Below are positions 37,801 to 45,133 of a stretch of DNA of 64,000 nucleotides, piece after piece. The notes under the pieces were generated by a model. It did no database searches. It was not told the DNA's origin and saw only the letters and a program-made list of their open reading frames with translations. A program made the translations under genes and the position numbers. This stretch comes from CAIOZA01 sp964464375 (GTDB lineage Bacteria > Bacteroidota > Ignavibacteria > Kapaibacteriales > UBA2268), in the NCBI GenBank assembly GCA_964464375.1, contig CAYXFU010000005.1, positions 62,001 through 126,000 on the forward strand, read 5' to 3'. Numbering within the stretch: position 1 is the first letter of the stretch; every line of letters begins with the position of its first letter.

Positions 37801-38703
37801 TAACCTTATTATTTCATCGTCTTCACCTTCGTATCCGATTTTGAATTTGTTCTCAGCATCAAATTGTCTGCGGGTGTTCCAATCGGTTCCGATTTTAAGT
37901 TTGTCGCCGATACCACCGGTAACGTTAATTCGAATGTCCTGACTGAAAACCGGTGAACTTTGGGTTTGACCAAATGCGGAAACAGTACCAAGATTTTGCG
38001 AATCGAACCGCCAACCGGCTCTGATATTGACTTCACCCGAAACATTGATGTTGATTTCGGGTTTTCCGAATAAGTTCGTCAAAGGATTAGGCGGAATTGG
38101 AATAGACAAACCGGTTGCCTGGCTTATCATTCTTGCAAGATCACCGCCTGTCAGGGCAGCACTCAGGTCATAGTTTGTGGCAAGAGAGTCCCACATTTGA
38201 TTTTCGAGATCAAGCTTCCTTTTACCGAGATAATCATCCAGAGGGATATCGTAAGCGTAATTAATTTCTTTGTTGTAGAATGTCTCTTTAACTTTAACAG
38301 ATCTACCTGTTGAATCTGCATCAATATAAATCCGATAAGTATCGGGCGTATATCTATCTCTTTGAGTAAATTTTGTATGATCGCCATTGTAACGGTATAT
38401 CTCCGGAACACGAAGGAATGTTGGTTTATAGACTTTTATGGTGTCATTCAACAAAGTATTAGGATCGAACTGTGTTTGAATAGCCGCTATGTACCAGGCT
38501 GTATTTATTAGATTTAGTGCAAAAAAGCTACCAGAAGACATGAAAGGAGTAATAACAGTTATCGAGGGGATAGATATAGGAATGTGTTGCCCAGCCCAGA
38601 TGGATTTTGATGGGGCAAAACACATTACCATCATTAATAAACTAATGAATAATATTTTCTTCTTACTGTTACTCAAATACTTTGATCCATTTGGTTTAAA
38701 CAA
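31804..38703 (-). CDS. sprA: T9SS outer-membrane translocon SprA (Sov)
   Basis: 2299 aa, close to the roughly 2400 aa of Flavobacterium SprA. After the signal peptide (about residues 13-38) there are long repeats of beta-barrel and plug sequence typical of the family, such as RADFQFGPLFLKGILSQRRG, YDWAKNHFFLD and GGFQRLISSFNTNF. It ends in a barrel strand (STQIGLEFKLSIAGG). SprA is the very large single-chain barrel through which T9SS cargo leaves the cell. The frame has no early ATG: it begins at TTG 38703, with another TTG at 38676, just before the Lys-rich signal peptide start. A near -7 match (GATATTTG) overlaps the first site, so the second start is attractive. Confidence 0.95.
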   Translation of the reverse strand: MFKPNGSKYLSNSKKKILFISLLMMVMCFAPSKSIWAGQHIPISIPSITVITPFMSSGSFFALNLINTAWYIAAIQTQFDPNTLLNDTIKVYKPTFLRVPEIYRYNGDHTKFTQRDRYTPDTYRIYIDADSTGRSVKVKETFYNKEINYAYDIPLDDYLGKRKLDLENQMWDSLATNYDLSAALTGGDLARMISQATGLSIPIPPNPLTNLFGKPEININVSGEVNIRAGWRFDSQNLGTVSAFGQTQSSPVFSQDIRINVTGGIGDKLKIGTDWNTRRQFDAENKFKIGYEGEDDEIIRLIEVGNVSLPNQSSLIGGGQALFGVRADFQFGPLFLKGILSQRRGERKFIDVRGGSSKQPFQIRAYDWAKNHFFLDTAYKSIYREYFKYSTPVIPTTASYYRVKEIEVWESTNEITNTAYGAYAVAFDTIAPKKLKATPPESYNSNLKFTPIKTGEVEKGVFMRLDSTRFRVDYNLGTIAIINLRQDRYYAVAYRTEAENPLTELDDNYHGTFAAGVGQKDTLLLKLIYRPNILPSYKTLWARQMKNIYSINATQVSTTDTKIGLWYVNQSNDSTDILPGAPDKLVTILKVDQTNNSTGTPPADGQFDLRAPFFDSQLGEITFPSLEPFREGLVDYFTKQGTPQVAQQFTYPQIYDTTYDAARRATDRDRFVISGEVSGRASDRISLGAFNLSPNSVRVILDGQQLREFEDYVIDYYSGTLTLRNPRASLPNANLRIEYEAQDIFNISTRTLIGMRADYQLVKSRRLNANLGFTAMMYDQSAVIDRVRLGDEPVSNSMIGFDAKLNWDAPWLTKLLDALPFYDTKAQSSINFGAEWAYMMPTPNKRTSDIAIDNNEAVVYVDDFEGAQKFISMGLSPFQWQHSSQPKDTLIGPNDTLVSQFRGKAFWWQTFIPRLPVTDPYPNRSTVQGRSNLSPLYIVFNPYERGIYNKNPQFRDSTNPAFKPDSSQAFFDGNKPKIWGGFQRLISSFNTNFDNENIEFIEIMMKLDAYEPGQTKMYVDLGMISEDIIPGQTLNSEDGITKASPIPNGIIDVGEDVGLDAIDDIAEQDPLKIPWPLNLEKDPSKDDYSFDFGKDDYQRTADDFKNYNNFEGSAKAELGQFPDTEILNKNNGQTITLDNSYFSYQVQLDPNPITNSQIVGGNPDKGWFLYRIPIRKPNIRVGNPSFANIQYLRVWFKGGFASVTIADWKLVGSHWQRLSNLQGGVSADDSVMAVSFVNVEENSNEPDFYKMPDGVSAPRQLNNPDPNTLIRQNEQSLSINVKNLRYGEERMAVRYFRPLDVFSYKELKFFVHGDGQMPMNLAPGAPAKAMIYIRFGIDSMNYYEYRRPVVMNWQSVAILLSDLTAIKQMKDSNFNRQVFSVPGDPLANFAIRGNPILTRIQYFAFGIANPNNAFPNELTTTIWIDELRLLNPENSSDWAGIATAEIKLADLGSIHTNVSYSQPNFHKLEERFGNRTTTNSWNVSMQGNLEKFAPKAFKELRLPITYTHSEYVLDPQYEANNDVRLESAAAAARAKAIENKTTPQEADKIYQDKITRSQSLKIMDSWALTGVRLGIPINNILITETLNKMTLGYSYSQEYERSFLYQNRFNWQWNLNAQYSNTIPNIAQFSLLTWSKEVPLLGTYSDLKLSLLPQTISLGMNMMRGRTTEQSRYLSFPSPVFRNFTAQRIGQFSWKISEGGLINPIWDYNVSTFSTLVPYELDPAGKQRSGSELASIIFFKDGKMVNWGQNNLHTQTVSLNFKPRLPFGTATRFFEMSGSFVTNYTWNNPLQPNEEIRDVAKSAGWNNQIRYGINLRLKALGDDLFGSTDTKTKFLQKPVKDSNAVPSGIVKDIAKSIKSVFFDWESFKIDITQQNSSINPGVYGNTGFDNFWGGMVGSGHDNTSGPSFAYQMGLTPDPHGTIGFTGSDKFPFFGFETFHGLRPASAVMQDNYSQRTSLDMRTSRSIWEGAILDLNWRTEVGYNKNQTVVTDINGNPAFTNIIAMESFNRSILTIPSVFGMNLFNNSIEDVINLYMIQKDEIVNSSRDTVSKNQALNNALAESFVKGMEVFSIFKGAIGRFLPAINWALRWEGLEKWGILESIGTRKVSIEHKYTSRYTENALTNDNGRAIQAQIIQHGFQPLIGVTVSFDEKKLKGILTGNIRYSTNNQYQLSSANRATITRQNSDELQIQLSYTLRGFTFSLLDIQLQNDLEFSFLTSYKKNSRATYDVLDFTGEAGRKLDGNTQFKVEPKIRYNISNRVTAAAFLSYEGTFTEGAATPGFSSTQIGLEFKLSIAGGR

Positions 38704-39073
38704 ACTTACAAATATCGTAATTTTTCGGTAATTATTATTGCCGAAGCCTTAATTAAGTTGTTTATTATCGCACAGGATATTAATCCTGATTAAATAAAAC
38801 GGTAACAGTAATGGACTATATATTTCTCCAAAAATTATTTTTTGACGTTATTAATTTCAAATTAATATCAAAATAAGTAAAATCTAACTTAAATACGTCA
38901 AATAATATGTGTTAAGACAAATTTCAGCTAATTTAATTTTGAACTGAAAATATTTTTTTTCTTATTCTTTTTGATACTAATTTTGTAACTTAATCAGTAT
39001 TAATCTGTTATTCCATAATAATTGTGCCATTATTTTTAAACTTTTAAAAAAATAAATAATTTTCGAATCTGTA
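38704..39073. other. Divergent intergenic region between sprA and the T9SS cargo gene
   Basis: 370 bases. A symmetric element lies in the middle: arms TTTGACGT (38841-38848) and ACGTCAAA (38895-38902) flank a perfect nested palindrome ATTAATTT-C-AAATTAAT (38850-38866). This could be an operator serving either gene. No small gene is seen. Confidence 0.5.
38978..38985 (+). promoter_or_regulatory. -7 element TAATTTTG for the T9SS cargo gene
   Basis: TAnnTTTG match, 89 bases before the ATG. Confidence 0.45.
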
Positions 39074-42000
39074 ATGACAATTAAACAATGTAACATATAT
39101 TCAACACTTTTAATCTTTATATTTATTAATTGGCTTTTATCACATTCTGTATTGGCTGATGATAAACCAGTTTGGGACTATCAGTCAAGCTCTGAAATAT
39201 CAACTACTCGTTTTATCGAAAATAGAGGACAGCTTGTTGATGAATATGGGAACCTTCATCCGGAAATACTATTTTACTATAGTTCAGGCAAAATGACTGC
39301 ATATTTTTCCAAGACCTCAGTTAAATACTCCTTCACTATAATCCCGGAGGACAAATTAAATCTCAAGATGTTTTTGAAAACAAATGCTAGAGATTTACCA
39401 AAAGATATCGAAATACAAAATCAGACTCTAATGGTGAATATGCTCAATACTTCAACCAATATTGAATTTAATGGAGATGAAGAAACAGGAGAAACACTTA
39501 ATTTTTATTATACTCATTGTCCTAATGGTATAACAGGAGTAAGGACATTTGGTAAGATTATCTATAAAAATATCTATCCCAAAATTGATCTCGTATTTTA
39601 TGCTCAGGGGAATAAATCAAGTTTCAAATATGATTACATTGTCCATCCAGGCGGGAATCCAAATTTAATCAGATTTAATTATAGTTCTGAAAATAATTTG
39701 AAATATATTCTTGATAAAAATCTGACTTTATCAAATGACATTTCCATGCTTCGCGAAGATATGCCAATAACATATCAATTATCTAAAAATGAAAGAAAAT
39801 CAATAAGTTCATCTTTCAAAGAATATAATGATGGAATCGGCTATTCTATAGGCAATTATAACAAAAGTAAAACCCTGATTATAGATCCTGTTATTAACTG
39901 GGCTACTTATTATGGCGGAAGTGACGGGGATCACATCAGCGGTCTCGAGATTGACAATAAAACTAATGTCATCGTCTCGGGTTATACATTAAGCAAGAAT
40001 CTACCTGTAACAACAACGACAACTTACAAAGGTGCATACGATATCTTTATTGCTAAATTTGACTATAATGGAAAGCGGTTATGGGCAACTTACTATGGTG
40101 GTCTTTTATCTGACTATGCAGAGGGGTTGACTGTTGATTATGCTAACAAAATATACGTTACCGGCTTTACATGGGATAATAATTTTCCGGTCTCATTTAA
40201 TTGCTTCCAACCGATTTATAAGGGTGGCCAAAATGATGGCTTTCTATTGAAATTAACAAAAGACGGTGTTCGGGAGTGGGCTACTTACATTGGCGGAGAG
40301 CGAGACGAACATTTGTACGGTGTTACTGTTGATCAACAATATAATATTGCTGTAGCCGGTTGGTCAAACAGCAGAAACTATCCTAACGATTCGCTGTCAC
40401 TTACTACCAAAAGTTCATTCGATGATGCTGTTGTTACAAGTTTTAATCCTGATGGAAATTTCAGATGGTCAAGATTTTTTAGGGGTGACAGTATAGATGC
40501 AGCTCAGGGCATTGTTACAGCACAAAATAATGATTATATTATTTCGGGTTACACCAATAGTACAGCATTCGAAGTAACTCCAAATGCTTATCAGAGATTT
40601 TCTGGCGGGAATTACGAATCCTTCTATGCGAGATTGTCTAATGCAGGGGATCTAATTTACTCCACATATTTCGGAGGAAATGCTAATGATTATGCCACCT
40701 CACTTTCGATTGATAAGTCTGATAATTGTTACATAGGTGGTTACACAATGAGTACCAATTTACCGATAGTTTCTAAGGCATATCAATCGCAGTATGGAGG
40801 TAATACAGATGGATTTATGGTTAAGTTCAATCCAAGTGGCTTCGTGTCCTGGTCTTCATATTTCGGTGGTTCTGAGGAAGATTACGTTAATGGTATCAAC
40901 TCGGACAGGAATGGGAACGTTCTCTTAACTGGCCAATCCAATAGTCCGAATTTTCCAACAACTGTCAATGCATATCAAAAAATTAAAAAGGGCAATACAG
41001 ATGCATTTGCGGCTAAATTTTCTCCAGATTTGAAGCTTCCATATTGGGTAACTTTCTATGGGGGAGCATCGGATGATGGAGGCTTTAACATTTCCTCTGA
41101 CTATTACATGAGTGTTTATATTGCAGGTGAAACTTATAGCACTGATTTCCCTGTTACCACTGGAAGCTTTCAACCTAAAAATAGTGGCGTTTATGATGGT
41201 TTTATTTTTAAACACTGTGCTTCATCTCCGTATTCAAATATAAAAGTAAATGGTAAGACTTCTCTTTGCCAGGGTGAATTTACAGAATTAGATGCCGGGT
41301 CAGGAAACTTGTTTTATGAATGGTCAAATGGTGAAACTTCACAAAGAATTAAAGTCACAGTTTCTGGTACATATTCAGTTAAAGTTGTAGATTCGCTGTA
41401 TTGCGATGCACAATCTACACCAGTGGTAATCAAAGTAAACATTCCACCCAAACCAAAAATCAAGGGGAAAGGCAGTTTCTGCGAAGGAAGTTCAACTATA
41501 CTCACTGCACCGGATGGTTTTGTTAAAACGAAATGGTCAACAGGAGATAGTTCCAAATCTATAACTGTTAATAAAACCGGTAAAATAATTCTGACGGTTA
41601 CAGACTCTGCCGGATGTGCCGGTATTGATTCTCTTATGATTACGATCAGTCCCAAACCGGTACCTATGATTCATGGACCATCTAATTTATGCGCTAATTC
41701 AAAGAATATTATTTACAGTGTCTATGGCGTAGCCGGTCATAGTTATCAATGGATTGTAAAAGGTGGCACTATAGATTATGGCGAAGATTATTTCAATGTA
41801 CAGATAGACTGGGATACATTAGGCACAACATGGATTTATATTTACCAGACTGACAACGCGACAGGTTGTATAGGTGTTGACTCGATGCTTGTGAACATAT
41901 CAGATAAGTTAACACCAAAAATAAAATCAAGTAAAGGAAGTTTAATCTTTTGCGAAGGGGACAGTATTTATTTAAGTGTTGACGATGGCTATGAATCATA

Positions 42001-43483
42001 TTTATGGAATACAGGCGACACAAGTTTTGTTATAAAAGTTAATAAGTCCGGATTGTACAGAGTCGCAATTAAAGGACAAGGTGAATGCTTCGGATATGAT
42101 ACAGTTGTAGTTCAGACACACAGCATACCAACTCCGGTTATAACTGGTGACACCAGTTTTTGCGAAGGTATTGAATTACACAAATATTCAGTCTTAGCAC
42201 TAGATGGTCACAAATACAACTGGTCGATAGATAACGGACAAATTATTAAAGAGGACATTCCAGGAGAAATATCAGTGCAGTGGTTGAGTCCCGGACAGGG
42301 GCGCGTCCGACTTGAAGAAATAGATACAATTGCCGGTTGTTCCAGACTAGCAAAGGAAATAATCGTATTTATAAATGCAAAACCGAAACCTGAGATCAAA
42401 GGTTTGGGTCCTGTTACATTCTGTGAAGGAGATAGTGTAGTTCTCGATGGTGGTTCCGGTTTCACTTCTTATCTTTGGTCAACCGGTGATACAACACAGA
42501 AGGTTATTATTAAAACATCGGATATTATAACTTTGACTGTAACCAATGCAGACAGGTGTGTTGGAAGTGATTCACTGGCTGTAATTGTTTATCCAAAGCC
42601 GGCTAAGCCAATGATTCAGAATATTAATGATACTTTATTCGCTTCTAATGCCGATTCTTATCAGTGGTATCTTGATGGAAATTCAATTTCGGGTGAAACA
42701 AATAATTATGTCTTTTCGAAAATAGCAGGTAAATATAAAGTATTAGTTAAAAACGTCCTTGGTTGCATTAACGAATCTGATGAAATCTTTTACGAACATA
42801 TCCCTCTGGTTGGATTTAGTTTGGTAGAACTTCCGGATACAATTTTTACTAATTCCGGAACCTTCATCACAGTTCCAATGATATTGAAAGAATCCAATCT
42901 TCTTAATAAGATAAAGGCGTACAACTATAAGGCATATATCTCATTTGATGGATACATTCTAATCCCTGATTCTACTTACACAATATCGGCAAATTCGGGA
43001 AATTTGAAATCGATTATAATTGAAGGAACTAGAACTGACACAATAGGACTACTGCAGAATTTGAAATTCCGTGCTGTTTTTGGGGATTCAGTTTGTTCTA
43101 TGATCAGACTTGATTCAATTGTGTGGGAAAATGCAATTGTCAAATCCCAAACTAAGAATGCAGTTGTTTGTCTCCTGGACATCTGCCGTGCTTATGGGAC
43201 AAGGTTATTCCTGCATACAGGCCAGCTAAGGTTGGAACAAAGCTTTCCCAACCCTGCATCCGATAAGATTGAGATTGAATATGAAACAATTGAGATAGGC
43301 AGACACAAACTTTACATTACAGATGTGTTTGGAAATATTGTTGAGATGGTATTTGAAGGAGATACCAAACCGAAAGCCGATGTTGCAAGCGTTTCAACGA
43401 TAAATTTTGCACAGGGAGTTTATTTCTACGTTCTGGAAACGCCTACGAGAGTACTCAAACGCAAGATGCAAATAATCAAATAG
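39074..43483 (+). CDS. SBBP-repeat surface protein secreted by T9SS
   Basis: 1469 aa. Signal peptide (1-28), then the N-terminal domain of the SBBP family with FIENRGQL (47-54). About eight SBBP beta-propeller repeats follow (270-720; WATYYGGSDGDHISGLEIDN type, spaced about 57 residues). Four to five Ig-like modules come next (about 725-1240; FCEGDSVVLDGGSGFTSYLW type), then a cohesin-like beta domain (about 1250-1370). The C-terminal type A sorting domain has the PNPASDKIEIEY start and ends GVYFYVLE...RKMQIIK. The sorting domain predicts export through SprA and surface attachment. Role unknown; adhesion or surface binding is inferred. Confidence 0.9.
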   Translation: MTIKQCNIYSTLLIFIFINWLLSHSVLADDKPVWDYQSSSEISTTRFIENRGQLVDEYGNLHPEILFYYSSGKMTAYFSKTSVKYSFTIIPEDKLNLKMFLKTNARDLPKDIEIQNQTLMVNMLNTSTNIEFNGDEETGETLNFYYTHCPNGITGVRTFGKIIYKNIYPKIDLVFYAQGNKSSFKYDYIVHPGGNPNLIRFNYSSENNLKYILDKNLTLSNDISMLREDMPITYQLSKNERKSISSSFKEYNDGIGYSIGNYNKSKTLIIDPVINWATYYGGSDGDHISGLEIDNKTNVIVSGYTLSKNLPVTTTTTYKGAYDIFIAKFDYNGKRLWATYYGGLLSDYAEGLTVDYANKIYVTGFTWDNNFPVSFNCFQPIYKGGQNDGFLLKLTKDGVREWATYIGGERDEHLYGVTVDQQYNIAVAGWSNSRNYPNDSLSLTTKSSFDDAVVTSFNPDGNFRWSRFFRGDSIDAAQGIVTAQNNDYIISGYTNSTAFEVTPNAYQRFSGGNYESFYARLSNAGDLIYSTYFGGNANDYATSLSIDKSDNCYIGGYTMSTNLPIVSKAYQSQYGGNTDGFMVKFNPSGFVSWSSYFGGSEEDYVNGINSDRNGNVLLTGQSNSPNFPTTVNAYQKIKKGNTDAFAAKFSPDLKLPYWVTFYGGASDDGGFNISSDYYMSVYIAGETYSTDFPVTTGSFQPKNSGVYDGFIFKHCASSPYSNIKVNGKTSLCQGEFTELDAGSGNLFYEWSNGETSQRIKVTVSGTYSVKVVDSLYCDAQSTPVVIKVNIPPKPKIKGKGSFCEGSSTILTAPDGFVKTKWSTGDSSKSITVNKTGKIILTVTDSAGCAGIDSLMITISPKPVPMIHGPSNLCANSKNIIYSVYGVAGHSYQWIVKGGTIDYGEDYFNVQIDWDTLGTTWIYIYQTDNATGCIGVDSMLVNISDKLTPKIKSSKGSLIFCEGDSIYLSVDDGYESYLWNTGDTSFVIKVNKSGLYRVAIKGQGECFGYDTVVVQTHSIPTPVITGDTSFCEGIELHKYSVLALDGHKYNWSIDNGQIIKEDIPGEISVQWLSPGQGRVRLEEIDTIAGCSRLAKEIIVFINAKPKPEIKGLGPVTFCEGDSVVLDGGSGFTSYLWSTGDTTQKVIIKTSDIITLTVTNADRCVGSDSLAVIVYPKPAKPMIQNINDTLFASNADSYQWYLDGNSISGETNNYVFSKIAGKYKVLVKNVLGCINESDEIFYEHIPLVGFSLVELPDTIFTNSGTFITVPMILKESNLLNKIKAYNYKAYISFDGYILIPDSTYTISANSGNLKSIIIEGTRTDTIGLLQNLKFRAVFGDSVCSMIRLDSIVWENAIVKSQTKNAVVCLLDICRAYGTRLFLHTGQLRLEQSFPNPASDKIEIEYETIEIGRHKLYITDVFGNIVEMVFEGDTKPKADVASVSTINFAQGVYFYVLETPTRVLKRKMQIIK

Positions 43484-43523
43484 AATCAATCGACCCATGT
43501 TTTGAGAACATCAGGAAAATGTC

Positions 43524-43531
43524 TATTTTTG
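43524..43531 (+). promoter_or_regulatory. -7 element TATTTTTG for tRNA-Val
   Basis: TAnnTTTG match ending 13 bases before the tRNA 5' end. Confidence 0.6.
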
Positions 43532-43543
43532 TAGAAGTAAATT

Positions 43544-43621
43544 GGTCGCTTAGCTCAGCTGGTCTAGAGCGTTCGCCTCACACGCGAAAGGTCACAGGTT
43601 CAAATCTTGTAGCGACCACCA
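43544..43621 (+). tRNA. tRNA-Val (anticodon CAC)
   Basis: Acceptor GGTCGCT / AGCGACC, D arm GCTC / GAGC, anticodon stem TTCGC / GCGAA with loop CTCACAC (anticodon CAC at 43579-43581), and T arm ACAGG-TTCAAAT-CTTGT (last pair G-T type). Discriminator A at 43618, followed by an encoded CCA. The next gene on the opposite strand stops only 4 bases beyond the CCA. Confidence 0.96.
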
Positions 43622-43625
43622 TATC

Positions 43626-43910
43626 TCATGGCACATGTAATTCTTGGGCTAGAATTTCCATTTTGAAGATGCCTTTTTGTGTTGTGCGATTCCATGAGCT
43701 GTGGTCGGCATCGAGGACTGTGCCACGGAGATAGCCTTGGTCGATGAGCTTACGGGCACAATGATTGATTTCGCGATCGTTGAAGCCTTTGATGTGGACG
43801 TGTTTGCCGGACGCACCGAGAAGGGCTAGATACTCGAGCATTTTGAAATCCCTGGCTTCTGCCGGAAGATCGTCGTAAGTTGGGTCTTTATGGAAAACTG
43901 ATTCTAGCAT
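43626..43910 (-). CDS. Unknown small protein, possible winged helix
   Basis: 94 aa, not recognised. The middle (MLEYLALLGASGKHVHIKGF, then NDREINHCARKLIDQGYLRG) has the helix-helix-helix spacing of a winged-helix domain. The end (SSWNRTTQKGIFKMEILAQE) could be wing and closing helix. The stop lies beside tRNA-Val. The promoter, a TATCTTTG element running into a perfect 22-base palindrome, sits in the 49-base gap after the next upstream gene and matches that gene's own promoter. The gene therefore looks independently started but co-regulated. Confidence 0.65.
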   Translation of the reverse strand: MLESVFHKDPTYDDLPAEARDFKMLEYLALLGASGKHVHIKGFNDREINHCARKLIDQGYLRGTVLDADHSSWNRTTQKGIFKMEILAQELHVP

Positions 43911-43929
43911 TTATATTTTTAAATTGATT

Positions 43930-43958
43930 GTTCAGTGAATATTCACTGAACAAAGATA
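43930..43958 (-). promoter_or_regulatory. Promoter with overlapping operator palindrome (43626-43910 gene)
   Basis: On the minus strand TATCTTTG (43958-43951) is the -7 element. Its final G is the first base of a perfect 22-base palindrome with arms GTTCAGTGAAT / ATTCACTGAAC (43951-43930). A repressor bound here would cover the start of transcription. Confidence 0.65.
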
Positions 43959-43959
43959 G

Positions 43960-44724
43960 TTATTTATTATATAAGCCCAGTAATTTAAAATCATTAACTG
44001 AAGCTCCTATAGCAACATTGAGAAGCGGATAAAGCTCATTTAGCTTCTCATCAAATTCTTTTAAACCAGAAATATCGAATTTAGGGTCATTTATAATTTT
44101 AGTGTAATTGCGCCTGATGGGTAGGTCTAATATTGAATAAACCTTTTCATACCCTGCAATTCTGTAAGAAAGATTTTTTAGAGGGATTGAAAATAATTGT
44201 CCCAATCTTAAGCAGATGTGATATGCATAAAATTTAAAGTTACGAAATTCTAAACAACCGGATTTATCGTTAATGAATTTTTGGAAATAATCCAAATCGA
44301 GCTTTAAACCATAAGAATAAGATAATAATGTGAAGAGCCGTTTGAGTTTACGCTTCGAAAAATACTCTTTCAAAAATTCATCTCTCGAATCTCTTGTATT
44401 AATTTCAAGATTGTATGACTCATAAAGCTGATCCATTTGCTCAGATTTTTGGAGATAATCAAGTTGGAGCTGACAAGTGTACTCATAAAGAGCACGAATT
44501 TTTTCCGCGATTAATGAGGAAGAATGATCATCAATTTTAACTTCTAGAATTGTTGATTCACACCAAGACTCAAACGATGGAATTCCGGGATATAAAGATC
44601 TGTATATCTCTCTATCAATCATTGATATGATGTCATCCATCTGCTCTGTTAATTCCGGATTTAATTCATCGCTTCTTAGACGAACTAATCTCCTATTGAT
44701 ATCGTATTTGATGTCTTGTTTCAT
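43960..44724 (-). CDS. Unknown helical protein
   Basis: 254 aa with no signal peptide, no membrane segment and no motif I recognise. It is mostly helical and charged, with a possible coiled coil around 85-110 (IRALYEYTCQLQLDYLQKSE). The basic stretch FSKRKLKRLF lies around 122-131. The start ATG 44724 follows an AT-rich leader with three GTTCA-type operator half-sites. It shares the promoter design of the next gene downstream. Its position between tRNA-Val and a T9SS remnant suggests an accessory locus. Confidence 0.7.
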   Translation of the reverse strand: MKQDIKYDINRRLVRLRSDELNPELTEQMDDIISMIDREIYRSLYPGIPSFESWCESTILEVKIDDHSSSLIAEKIRALYEYTCQLQLDYLQKSEQMDQLYESYNLEINTRDSRDEFLKEYFSKRKLKRLFTLLSYSYGLKLDLDYFQKFINDKSGCLEFRNFKFYAYHICLRLGQLFSIPLKNLSYRIAGYEKVYSILDLPIRRNYTKIINDPKFDISGLKEFDEKLNELYPLLNVAIGASVNDFKLLGLYNK

Positions 44725-44758
44725 GCTTTTGCTTTAGAGAAAAATTATGGAATTAATT

Positions 44759-44800
44759 GTTTAGTGAACTGTTCAGTCAATAGTTCAGTGAACAAAGATA
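44759..44800 (-). promoter_or_regulatory. Promoter with operator array (43960-44724 gene)
   Basis: On the minus strand TATCTTTG (44800-44793) overlaps GTTCACTGAAC (44793-44783) by one base, exactly as at 43958. Two more related sites follow: ATTGACTGAAC (44781-44771) and GTTCACTAAAC (44769-44759). The middle and last sites together form the near-symmetric ACTGAACAGTTCACT. The arrangement suggests a dimeric repressor, for example of TetR or XRE type, encoded elsewhere. Confidence 0.65.
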
Positions 44801-44898
44801 ATGAATATGTTGAATTAATAGAAATTAAAAAGACACCACAAAGAAAAGAGAAATTCTGCTTTGTGGTGTGGCTGAAGAAAATAGTAGAATAATATTTT

Positions 44899-44979
44899 TT
44901 ACATTTTTACATATTTACTTACTTTGCCGCCCACTCTTAAAAAATATAATCCTGGAACTAAGACAGAGACATTTTTCAT
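44899..44979 (-). pseudogene. Remnant of a T9SS C-terminal sorting domain
   Basis: A 26-codon frame reads MKNVSVLVPGLYF, then LRVGGKVSKYVKM and stop. This is the last part of a type A sorting domain (x-P-x-G-x-Y-F-L-R-V-x-x...K-Y-V-K-M). An in-frame TGA directly precedes the ATG, and no cargo protein sits upstream. It is therefore best read as the surviving 3' tip of a deleted secreted-protein gene. Confidence 0.5.
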
Positions 44980-45133
44980 TCATTGAAAACAGAATTTGCG
45001 TATCACAGAAATTTTTCGCCAAGATCGGAAGCAGAATTAGCCTTATTTGAATATATTGAAGTTTTTTATGACAGACAAAGATTACAAATGCTAATCCATA
45101 ATTTGAGTTTAATGATATTCCGGATTTGCTTTC

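Larger units (their letters stand above)
44725..45133. other. Gap between the operator-controlled pair and the kinase gene
   Basis: 409 bases holding the operator array (44759-44800) and the sorting-domain remnant (44899-44979). The stretch 44980-45133 shows no intact gene. The open frames in it are short and have no coding character. Confidence 0.5.

Noticed and set aside
31804..38703. Antisense open frames inside sprA
   Set aside because: They are explained by the codon pattern of the large gene and have no start signals or known motifs.
43519..43734. Open frame covering tRNA-Val
   Set aside because: It is the tRNA sequence plus the antisense of the small gene at 43626-43910.
43544..45133. 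A tRNA-borne integrative element
   Set aside because: No integrase and no second copy of the tRNA 3' end were found downstream, so attachment sites cannot be supported.
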